5,895 bases of DNA from assembly GCA_015767355.1 (NCBI GenBank), contig JADWMH010000130.1:1-5895 (forward strand). Reading direction: 5' to 3'. Positions 1 to 5,476 of this stretch are shown here, piece by piece. The notes under the pieces were generated by a model. The model worked only from the letters and a program-made list of their open reading frames with translations. It ran no database searches and was not told the origin of the DNA. Made by a program: the position numbers and the translations under genes. Positions within the stretch are counted from its first letter, which is position 1; every line of letters starts with the position of its first letter. This stretch comes from Gammaproteobacteria bacterium (GTDB lineage Bacteria; Pseudomonadota; Gammaproteobacteria; Chromatiales; Chromatiaceae).

Positions 1-224
1 CAACCGCTATATTCACTGGGTCAGCGATCTGAGCAGATTTTGAGAAGTGCGGCGAATGGCGGGTCCATACTCATTGGATTCTCAAGAGTGAGAGGCGATT
101 TACAACCCAAAGGAAAAATTCAAGACTCTGATAGTTGAACATCTAAACAGCAAAATATTAGAAGGCTTGTTGCATTCCATGAGGAGAAATCTACCAGGAA
201 ATTATCCTGCAGGTTCAGTCACCA
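1..224. other. Gene-poor left flank with degraded sequence
   Basis: No intact gene is visible here. All three plus-strand frames contain stops, and no minus-strand frame has a recognisable product. The first part (about 20-73) is copy A of a diverged repeat whose partner lies at 5183-5236. The stretch of about 120-220 is unassigned; it contains a small hairpin at 195-209 (CAGGA, five-base loop, TCCTG) with no T tail. The reading frame of the nitrate reductase fragment is open from 183, but protein similarity that I can recognise begins only near 225. The join between unrelated sequence and nasA therefore lies somewhere in 183-225. Confidence 0.6.
20..73 (+). repeat. Diverged repeat, copy A
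   Basis: These 54 bases align without gaps to 5183-5236, with about 44 identical positions. The core GAGCAGATTTTGAG is exact. Read in the frame starting at position 1, copy A gives SEQILRSAANGGSIL; copy B in the matching frame gives SEQILRGVANGRSIL. Most differences fall in third codon positions of this frame, which suggests both derive from a coding sequence of this frame. Similarity continues weakly upstream at the protein level (YS-LGQ against YSQSLNQ). Neither copy now lies in a recognisable gene. It could be a dispersed repeat or two remnants of one gene family; I do not recognise the family. Confidence 0.6.
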
Positions 225-839
225 TCCTGGCAACCTGAATCAAAGCACAGCGTCATCAGTATCAAGGTGTGTGAACCCGGCTGGCATGGATTCATTCTCT
301 CCCGACGCGGAATATTGCATCTCAAATATGCAGCTTACTGGGCGCGTTCACGTGGAAAGGGATTATGGCGCTATGAAATAGCCGGACTTGAACAGCCGGC
401 GGACTGGGCGGAACGCGCCCGCTCACTGCTGTGCAGCAAGGATGAAAAGGCCAACTGGATCGAGTACTTTGACACTGCACAGACTCACTACCGTGCAGCA
501 CGCTTCAGCGGTGAAAAACTGGAGAGTTGTCTCTTCATCGGACCGGACAGCAGCCTGCCGTCGCGCGAGTGGCTGATTTCGCTGTTCCAGAAAGATCAAC
601 TCAGCCAGCAGGAGCGCGCCAGTATTCTGACTGGCGAACCCCCTGTCAAACAGGAGGATACCGGCAAGATCATCTGCTCCTGCTTCAATGTCGGCGAAAA
701 AACCATCCTTGCCGCCATCACAGGGAAAGATCTCTCCACCACCAATGAGCTTGGCGAGCAGTTGCAAGCCGGAACCAACTGTGGCTCTTGTGTTCCCGAG
801 TTGCAGGAGATGATTGACAACTGTCAGCAGAGTGGATGA
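225..839 (+). pseudogene. nasA: 3' fragment of assimilatory nitrate reductase catalytic subunit (NasA-like)
   Basis: The intact family reduces nitrate to nitrite in the cytoplasm, using a molybdopterin dinucleotide cofactor and an iron-sulfur cluster, and is usually about 850-900 residues long. Only the last 204 or so residues are present. The segment starts at SWQPESKH, part of the molybdopterin-dinucleotide-binding domain, followed by GWHGFILSRR. It ends in a BFD-like [2Fe-2S] domain with the cysteine pattern CSC (codons from 675) and CGSC (codons from 780). The N-terminal [4Fe-4S] and molybdopterin domains are absent. The frame is open from 183; the only usable start in it is GTG at 267, inside the conserved domain and without a clear ribosome-binding site. 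I read it as a 5'-truncated pseudogene. A free BFD-like protein of 190 residues from GTG 267 is possible but unlikely. It converges on glgC with 65 bases between. Confidence 0.82.
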
Positions 840-904
840 ATCAAGCTGGATAAAAACCTCTTTGTGCGTTAAGTGCTTGTGTATTGACTCAAGTGCTTTA
901 TTGA

Positions 905-2130
905 TCATGCCTCGTCAAAGCCGTAACCCTTGGGAACCACTACGATCCCCTTTTCAGATACCGTAAAGCGCGCAGCATCCCGTTTTGGGTCAAAGCCGAT
1001 GCGCTCACTCGCGGGGATCTTCACGCCCTTGTCGATGATGCAGCGGTCCAGCTCAGCGCCGTCCCCGACCTGAACACCATTGAACAGGATTGCATCATGA
1101 ATAATCGCCTCGTCACCAATGGTGACATGCGGGAACAGGATCGAATGCTGCACACTGCCGCCTGCGATCACTACTCCCCGGAGACCATGGAGTTGATAAA
1201 AATACCTTCACTGCTTGAGAAGCCGGGAACAGTCCGTGCCGGAGGATACTGGGCAGTATAGGTGCGGATAGGCCACTCCGGTTGATAGAGATCGAGAGAG
1301 GGGATCGGATTCAGCAGTTCCATATTGGCTTCATAAAAGCTATCCAGCGTGCCTACATCGCGCCAGTAGCAGTCAGGACTGACGCGTCCCGCCTCGCCGC
1401 CAAAACGGTAGGCATAGACGCCGGCCTCTTCAATGAGTCGTGGAATGATATCATTGCCGAAATCATGGCTTGAACTCTCACGTTGATGATCATCCGCAAG
1501 GACATCCAGTAGAAGATCCAGGGAAAAGACGTAGATGCCCATTGACGCCAGAGACAACCCTTCTGCGCCTGGTATCGGCTGCGGGTTCTCAGGTTTCTCA
1601 TCAAAGCGGGTCACCCGGTCTGATTCATCAACAGACATCACGCCAAACTGCTCTGCCTGATCCAGCGGAACCTCCATACAGACCGCGGTCAATCCAGAGC
1701 TGTGCCCTTTATGATAGGCCAGCATCGCTGCATAATCCATACGATAGATGTGATCACCCGATAGAATCAGCACCTGCTCGGCGCCGCTGCGTTTGAGCAT
1801 ATAGAGATTCTGATAAACCGCGTCAGCTGTGCCGCCATACCAGCTCTCACCAGTGCGCATTTGGGGTGGAACCGAGGTGATGTATTCACCCAATTCCGGA
1901 TTGAACAGAGACCATCCATCGCGCAGATGTTTTTGCAGTGAATGGGATTTATACTGGGTCAGCACCAGGATGCGGCGCAAACCGGAATGCATGCAGTTGG
2001 CCAGGGTGAAATCGATAATACGGTATTTACCGCCAAAAGGGACAGCCGGCTTGGCGCGCTCGGAAGTCAGCGGCTGCAGTCGCGATCCATGACCGCCTGC
2101 GAGTATGACCGTCAGGGTATTTTCAAGCAT
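905..2130 (-). pseudogene. glgC: Glucose-1-phosphate adenylyltransferase (ADP-glucose pyrophosphorylase), frameshifted
   Basis: GlgC makes ADP-glucose from ATP and glucose-1-phosphate, the committed step of bacterial glycogen synthesis, in the cytoplasm. The first 318 residues (2130 down to 1174) carry the nucleotidyltransferase domain: AGGHGSRLQPLTSERAKPAV at 11-30, LSGDHIYRMDY at 123-133, FDEKP at 176-180, SMGIYVF at 196-202 and YWRDVGT at 255-261. That frame ends in TAG at 1171-1173. The rest of the left-handed beta-helix domain, ending in GIVVVPKGYGFDEA, continues in another frame from 1171 to 905. Adding one base to the C run at 1176-1179 rejoins the frames as SGGVVIAGGSVQHS and gives 408 residues, a normal length. 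ATG at 2128-2130 is preceded by GGAG at a spacing of 8. It lies 41 bases after pckA on the same strand, so cotranscription is likely. This is either a true frameshift mutation or a homopolymer sequencing error. Confidence 0.93.
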
Positions 2131-2171
2131 CAGATAAACTCCGGTTTATAAATGTCATACCAGTACCGGGA

Positions 2172-3773
2172 TCATTCGATACCAGGTCCGGATTGCATTA
2201 CTTCAGGGGAGACCATGTCGGCAAATTTTTCAAAGTTTTCACGAAATGCCGTAGCCAACTTGCGGGCTGCGGCCTGGTAAGCCTGCTGGTCAGGCCAGGT
2301 ACTTGCCGGCTGCAGCATCTCTGTTGGAACACCAGGACAGGATTCGGGGACATCGAGATGAAAAATCGAATCCCTGCGCATCGGGACATCGTCCAGTTCG
2401 CCGTTCATCGCTGCATTCAGCATGGCCCGCGTATGCGGCAGATGAATACGTTCGCCGGTTCCATAACTGCCGCCGGTCCAGCCGGTATTGATCAGCCAGC
2501 AGTGTACATGGTCATGCTGGATGTGTTCGCCCAGCAAATCTGCGTAAACCGCTGGATGCAGCGCCATGAAGGGGGCGCCGAAGCAGGCGCTGAAAGTTGG
2601 CGTGGGCTCGGTGATTCCCGCTTCCGTGCCGGCCACTTTGGCCGTATAGCCGGAGATGAAGTGATACATCGCTTGCTCCTTGGTCAGCCTGGAGATCGGC
2701 GGCAATACACCGAAGGCATCCGCCGTCAGCATGATGATTTGCGTGGGATGCCCGGCAATGCCTGGGTAGATGGCATTGGGTATGTGTGTCACTGGATAGG
2801 CGGCGCGCGTATTTTCCGTGTAGCGCTGGTCGTCCAGATCTAGATAACGCGTATCGATATCGAGATGCACATTCTCAAGAATGGTTCCAAAGCGCCGGGT
2901 GGTCGCATAGATCTCCGGCTCTTTCTCTTCGGAGAGCCGTATCACCTTGGCGTAGCAACCGCCTTCGAAATTAAACACCCCGTCATCATCCCAGCCGGTT
3001 TCATCATCGCCGATCAACTTGCGATCCGGATCAGCAGAGAGGGTTGTTTTGCCCGTGCCGGAAAGACCAAAAAAAATGGCCACGTCATCCTTGTCACCTA
3101 TATTTGCGGATGCATGCATCGACATGACTCCCTTTTGCGGCAACAGGTAATTCATGACAGTGAAGATTGACTTTTTGATTTCACCGCCATAGCTGGTTCC
3201 ACCGATCAGAACCATTCGCCTGCCGAAATGAATCATGATGAAAGCTTCGGAGTTGGTGCCGTCTGTCTCCGGGGTTGCGTGAAATTCCGGTACATGGAGG
3301 ACGGTGAACTGTGGTTCGTTTGCCTCGATATCGCGGTCGAAATTCGCTGGCCGCAAAAACATGTTTCTTGCAAACAGGTTATGCCAGGCCTTCTGGGTAA
3401 TAATGCGCACCGGCATTTCATGTTTGGGATCAGCGCCGGCCAGGCAATCCTGCACAAAGACCTCCTCTCCCTCCAGAAATGTACAGGCGCGTTGATAGAG
3501 CGTGTCAAACTTCTCCTCGGAAATGGATTGGTTGACCTCACCCCACCAGATCTTCTCTCTGCTGCTCGGCTCGTCGACGATAAATTTGTCATTGGCCGCT
3601 CTGCCAGTGTAGGCACCTGTTCTGACAACCAGTGCTCCATGGTGAGCCAGATGTGACTCACGTCGGCGCACCGAGGCTTCGATCAATGCCGGGGTCGACA
3701 AGTTCCAGTAAATAGCATCCAGCTTTTTCAGTCCTATGCTCTTCAGAACCTGCTTGAGATTTTTCACACTCAT
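2172..3773 (-). CDS. pckA: Phosphoenolpyruvate carboxykinase (ATP)
   Basis: This enzyme converts oxaloacetate and ATP to phosphoenolpyruvate, CO2 and ADP, the first committed step of gluconeogenesis, in the cytoplasm. From the chosen start it has 533 residues, close to the roughly 540 of the E. coli enzyme. Visible motifs are RTGAYTGR (51-58, oxaloacetate-binding arginine region), YGGEIKKSIF (195-204, with metal/substrate-binding lysine), MHASAN (219-224, metal-binding histidine), the P-loop GLSGTGKTT (236-244) and the second kinase motif GDDETGWDDDGVFNFEGG (255-272). No key motif is missing. The frame is open further upstream to 3866, which would overlap the regulator gene. ATG at 3771-3773 is preferred because it has AGAGG (3783-3787) 9 bases upstream and gives the usual family N-terminus. 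It is the first gene of a probable pckA-glgC operon. GRAANDKF replaces the GRSPKDKF seen in E. coli, a tolerated variation as far as I know. Confidence 0.97.
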   Translation of the reverse strand: MSVKNLKQVLKSIGLKKLDAIYWNLSTPALIEASVRRRESHLAHHGALVVRTGAYTGRAANDKFIVDEPSSREKIWWGEVNQSISEEKFDTLYQRACTFLEGEEVFVQDCLAGADPKHEMPVRIITQKAWHNLFARNMFLRPANFDRDIEANEPQFTVLHVPEFHATPETDGTNSEAFIMIHFGRRMVLIGGTSYGGEIKKSIFTVMNYLLPQKGVMSMHASANIGDKDDVAIFFGLSGTGKTTLSADPDRKLIGDDETGWDDDGVFNFEGGCYAKVIRLSEEKEPEIYATTRRFGTILENVHLDIDTRYLDLDDQRYTENTRAAYPVTHIPNAIYPGIAGHPTQIIMLTADAFGVLPPISRLTKEQAMYHFISGYTAKVAGTEAGITEPTPTFSACFGAPFMALHPAVYADLLGEHIQHDHVHCWLINTGWTGGSYGTGERIHLPHTRAMLNAAMNGELDDVPMRRDSIFHLDVPESCPGVPTEMLQPASTWPDQQAYQAAARKLATAFRENFEKFADMVSPEVMQSGPGIE

Positions 3774-3804
3774 GGATTCATGCCTCTGATTTTTGATGTT
3801 GTTC

Positions 3805-3832
3805 ATAATAGGATAGATCTTAATTCCACCAA
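3805..3832 (-). promoter_or_regulatory. Possible sigma-70 promoter of pckA
   Basis: On the minus strand, TTGGTG (3827-3832) is followed after 16 bases by TATTAT (3805-3810). The -10 element matches the consensus at 5 of 6 positions and the -35 at about 3 of 6. It sits between the end of the regulator gene (3847) and the pckA start (3773), leaving a leader of roughly 25 bases. The position is right, but the -35 is weak. Confidence 0.35.
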
Positions 3833-3846
3833 TCCAGGGAAATGCG

Positions 3847-4404
3847 TCATACGGGATCTTTGACAATCCTCTTCAGGCTGGCGACATCAATCCTAGCACG
3901 ATCACGACCAAGCAACTCCAGGTCACCATCGCGGCGCAGTCCAGCTATGTTGCGGCTGACAGTTTCAGTCGTCAAGGCGAGCATATTTCCCATATCCGCC
4001 CTGCCCAGCATAAAAAACTCCTCATCAGGATCGATTTCAGAGAGCCAGATTAACAACCAGATAACGCGGTAAAGGGAGGGTCCGCTCGCTAATTTGGTGA
4101 GCCATGTGTCAGAAGTCAAAAGTGCATACTGCCAGTTGTTCAACAGGCTTGCGTTGAGTTCCGAACTCTTGTGAGACAGCTCGAATACAAGATCAGCAGG
4201 AATCTCGCACACACTGACAGCTGTCATAGCAATGGCGTCATGTTGATAGCATGAAGCTGTCACTGACTCGATTCCGACAATATCTCCTTTTCTCAGGAGT
4301 CTGACAATACATTGTTCACCGGTAGGCAGATGTTTTTCCAATTTTACAATACCATCGTGCAGGATGAAAATATGCTCTGCCTTCTCATGGTCGCCGGAAC
4401 GCGC
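3847..4404 (-). pseudogene. CRP/FNR-family transcription regulator, 5' truncated
   Basis: CRP/FNR proteins bind an effector in an N-terminal beta-roll and DNA through a C-terminal helix-turn-helix. The frame is open from 4404 and gives 185 residues without an ATG start. It begins RSGDHEKAEHIFILHDGIVK, which matches the middle of the beta-roll, so roughly 40-50 N-terminal residues are missing compared with the usual 220-240. The C-terminal winged helix is intact: LGRADMGNMLALTTETVSRN, then LRRDGDLELLGRDRARID. The only candidate start noted is TTG at 4339-4341, inside the beta-roll. Whether an FNR-type cysteine cluster existed cannot be seen, since that part is gone. An in-frame TAG (4405-4407) and unrelated sequence lie just upstream. 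Its place before pckA suggests that the intact version once sat beside, and may have regulated, the pckA-glgC genes; that is inference. Confidence 0.8.
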
Positions 4405-4432
4405 CTACACGAGGCCGATCTGGTACACTCCA
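4404..4432 (+). repeat. 29-base direct repeat, copy 1 (remnant of small exported peptide gene)
   Basis: This segment matches 5022-5050 at 25 of 29 positions, including an exact GCCGATCTGGTACAC. Read in frame from 4406 it encodes YTRPIWYTP followed by TAA at 4433; the second copy encodes YTSPIWYTPKS and is the end of the 37-codon gene. The frame can be traced back to ATG at 4364, but that part is antisense to the regulator's conserved beta-roll, so only the 3' end of the peptide gene seems to be present. It starts exactly where regulator homology ends. Confidence 0.65.
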
Positions 4433-4472
4433 TAAGTCCGATTCGCACCAGAATATGACTCATGACGATGCG

Positions 4473-4514
4473 GATCTTTCGGTTAGGCTAGCGTTGAAAA
4501 CTATTGATCTTTCG
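4473..4514 (+). repeat. Nine-base motif GATCTTTCG repeated upstream of the small secreted-protein genes
   Basis: GATCTTTCG occurs at 4473-4481 and 4506-4514, and again at 4911-4919. The second lies 9 bases before the glycine-zipper start (4524) and the third 26 bases before the small-peptide start (4946). It may be a shared regulatory site, a trace of duplication of the upstream region, or chance. Confidence 0.3.
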
Positions 4515-4523
4515 AGGTTTGTA

Positions 4524-4868
4524 ATGATGAAGAAATACACTCTGGTTGTCATTGGCTTGTGTAGCGGCCTCTTACTCACGAACGCGGAAGCTCGCGACAG
4601 CACCGCCAAGACAGCGGTTGGCAGCGCAGCTGGAGGTGCTGCCGGAGCGGCGATAGGAAAAAGTATCGGCGGAAGCACAGGCAAGGTCATCGGTGGCGCT
4701 CTGGGTGGAGCTACAGGAGCGGCTGTCACGACCAAGGGCAAGGGAAAGACTGAGGCGGCTGTAGGTGGCGCTGTAGGAGGTGCGGTTGGCGCTAAAGCAG
4801 GTGGTGTCGGCGGTGCTGCAGTAGGTGCTGGCGCCGGTGGTGCGTTGGGACGCCAACTCGGTAAGTAG
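4524..4868 (+). CDS. Small exported glycine-zipper protein
   Basis: A 114-residue protein with an N-terminal signal peptide (MMKKYTLVVIGLCSGLLLTN, likely cut after AEA at residue 23). The mature part is almost only Gly and Ala, in two glycine-zipper blocks (about 31-68 and 79-109) with GxxxG-type spacing, split by a basic linker KGKGK at 71-75. Glycine-zipper segments of this kind pack as membrane-associated helices and are common in small periplasmic or outer-membrane proteins; the precise role is unknown. The frame is open from 4455, but ATG 4524 is chosen because GAGG at 4514-4517 lies 6 bases upstream and it places the signal peptide at the N-terminus. ATG 4527 is also possible. The high GC of the repetitive part reflects Gly/Ala codons. 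It lies 77 bases before a second small exported gene on the same strand. Confidence 0.85.
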   Translation: MMKKYTLVVIGLCSGLLLTNAEARDSTAKTAVGSAAGGAAGAAIGKSIGGSTGKVIGGALGGATGAAVTTKGKGKTEAAVGGAVGGAVGAKAGGVGGAAVGAGAGGALGRQLGK

Positions 4869-4933
4869 AAGAAGGCGCGATTTTGTCCCTGTTTCTGCTC
4901 TACCCCATTGGATCTTTCGTTTTCCGAGCCACT

Positions 4934-4940
4934 AAAGGAG
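4934..4940 (+). promoter_or_regulatory. Strong ribosome-binding site of the 37-codon gene
   Basis: AAAGGAG lies 5 bases before ATG 4946. It is the best Shine-Dalgarno sequence noticed in the window and a main reason for accepting such a short gene. Confidence 0.7.
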
Positions 4941-4945
4941 AACCT

Positions 4946-5059
4946 ATGAATCATTCAATATTAATGATGCTGACTGTTATTTCGGCGGCTTGCATTGTTC
5001 AGCCGATTGCATACGCCGAAACCTACACCTCGCCGATCTGGTACACACCAAAATCATAG
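4946..5059 (+). CDS. Small exported peptide, 37 residues, unknown function
   Basis: The product begins MNHSILMMLTVISAACIVQP, continues IAYA and then ETYTSPIWYTPKS. The first 24 residues form a signal peptide with a plausible cleavage site AYA|E, leaving a 13-residue, aromatic and proline-bearing mature peptide. The segment SAAC is not a proper lipobox, so a lipoprotein is less likely. Support for a real gene: a strong ribosome-binding site with 5-base spacing, a hairpin terminator 23 bases after the stop, and a second diverged copy of its C-terminal coding segment at 4404-4435. It lies 77 bases after the glycine-zipper gene and may share its transcript. I do not recognise the family. It could be an envelope or signalling peptide, or the truncated start of a once longer protein, although the terminator argues against the latter. 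Confidence 0.65.
   Translation: MNHSILMMLTVISAACIVQPIAYAETYTSPIWYTPKS
5022..5050 (+). repeat. 29-base direct repeat, copy 2
   Basis: Partner of 4404-4432, with 25 of 29 positions identical. Here it is the 3' coding part of the 37-codon exported peptide gene (residues YTSPIWYTP). The two copies are 618 bases apart in the same orientation and bracket the glycine-zipper gene. Confidence 0.65.
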
Positions 5060-5081
5060 TCGTGCGCATCTGTTTACCTCT

Positions 5082-5118
5082 GAAACCCCGTCTCGATTGG
5101 AGACAGGTTTCTTTGTTC
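5082..5118 (+). terminator. Rho-independent terminator after the small exported peptide gene
   Basis: The stem is GAAACC (5082-5087) with GGTTTC (5106-5111) plus GTCTC (5090-5094) with GAGAC (5100-5104). It has a small CC/A internal bulge and a five-base loop GATTG, and is followed by TTTGTTC. The hairpin is strong and the T tail moderate. It probably ends the glycine-zipper/small-peptide transcript. Confidence 0.75.
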
Positions 5119-5476
5119 ACATGGATTCATCTGTTGGTGATCCACGAACGTCTGCAGTGGAGCAACTACAGTCAATCGCTGAATCAGCAATCCGAGCAGA
5201 TTTTGAGGGGTGTTGCGAACGGCAGGTCAATACTCAAAAGAGACATTGGAGAATCAACGCCGATAGTCGCTTGTGAACCCCAAAGCGGAGATTTATTGGG
5301 CGAAATTCTCCCTTACCGAAGCCATCCCTGCGGATTACTTCGTCATGTGAGAAAATCAGATGACTGCTCAAACGAGCTGAAATCTGTATCGGACTAATGT
5401 TGAATAGCACTCCTCACCCAAGATCTTCAAAGCCATTCGCAAAGTGAATACGCTAAACACAGTAGCCAAGTATTTC
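5119..5476. other. Intergenic stretch with repeat copy B and no convincing gene
   Basis: This stretch lies between the terminator and the acetyltransferase gene. It holds repeat copy B (5183-5236). An ATG at 5121 opens a 51-codon frame to 5276 (MDSSVGDPRTSAVEQLQSIA and onward), but it has no ribosome-binding site, and repeat copy A carries a stop in the matching frame, so I do not call it a gene. No promoter for the downstream gene stands out. Confidence 0.5.
5183..5236 (+). repeat. Diverged repeat, copy B
   Basis: Partner of 20-73, about 44 of 54 positions identical and in the same orientation. The shared reading frame gives SEQILRGVANGRSIL. In copy B this frame stays open on both sides (4990-5397), but that longer frame runs through the exported peptide gene and its terminator, so it is not one gene. 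After 5236 the two copies diverge quickly, with only a short further match at CCCAAAG (about 105-111 and 5279-5285). Confidence 0.6.

Noticed and set aside
195..209. Short hairpin CAGGA/TCCTG as a terminator
   Set aside because: Five-base stem without a T tail; probably chance.
871..898. AAGTGCTT repeated at the nasA/glgC convergence, considered as a terminator or FNR box
   Set aside because: The copies are direct, not inverted, so no hairpin forms; TTGACTCAA and TTGATCA nearby do not give a proper FNR half-site spacing.
423..908. 161-residue minus-strand open frame across the nasA fragment
   Set aside because: It is antisense to a frame with clear NasA similarity and its product has no recognisable motif; a shadow frame.
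2193..2843. 216-residue plus-strand open frame inside pckA
   Set aside because: Opposite to highly conserved pckA codons, no ribosome-binding site, no family features; a shadow of pckA.
3228..3661. Two 142-residue open frames, one on each strand, within pckA
   Set aside because: Both overlap the conserved PEP carboxykinase frame and have no independent support.
4364..4435. 23-codon open frame ending in PIWYTP as an intact small gene
   Set aside because: Its first half is antisense to conserved regulator codons and shows no signal peptide, so only the 3' end is a true copy of the peptide gene.
4460..4954. Minus-strand proline/alanine-rich 164-residue frame
   Set aside because: It is the reverse complement of the Gly/Ala glycine-zipper gene, which always yields Pro/Ala-rich shadows; the plus strand has the start site and signal peptide.
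5121..5276. Possible 51-codon gene starting at ATG 5121
   Set aside because: No ribosome-binding site, and repeat copy A has a TGA in the equivalent frame, while the other frame shows more third-position differences.
4990..5397. 135-residue plus-strand frame covering the peptide gene end, terminator and repeat copy B
   Set aside because: It would be translated through the exported peptide gene and the strong hairpin; only the short repeat-derived part shows any similarity.
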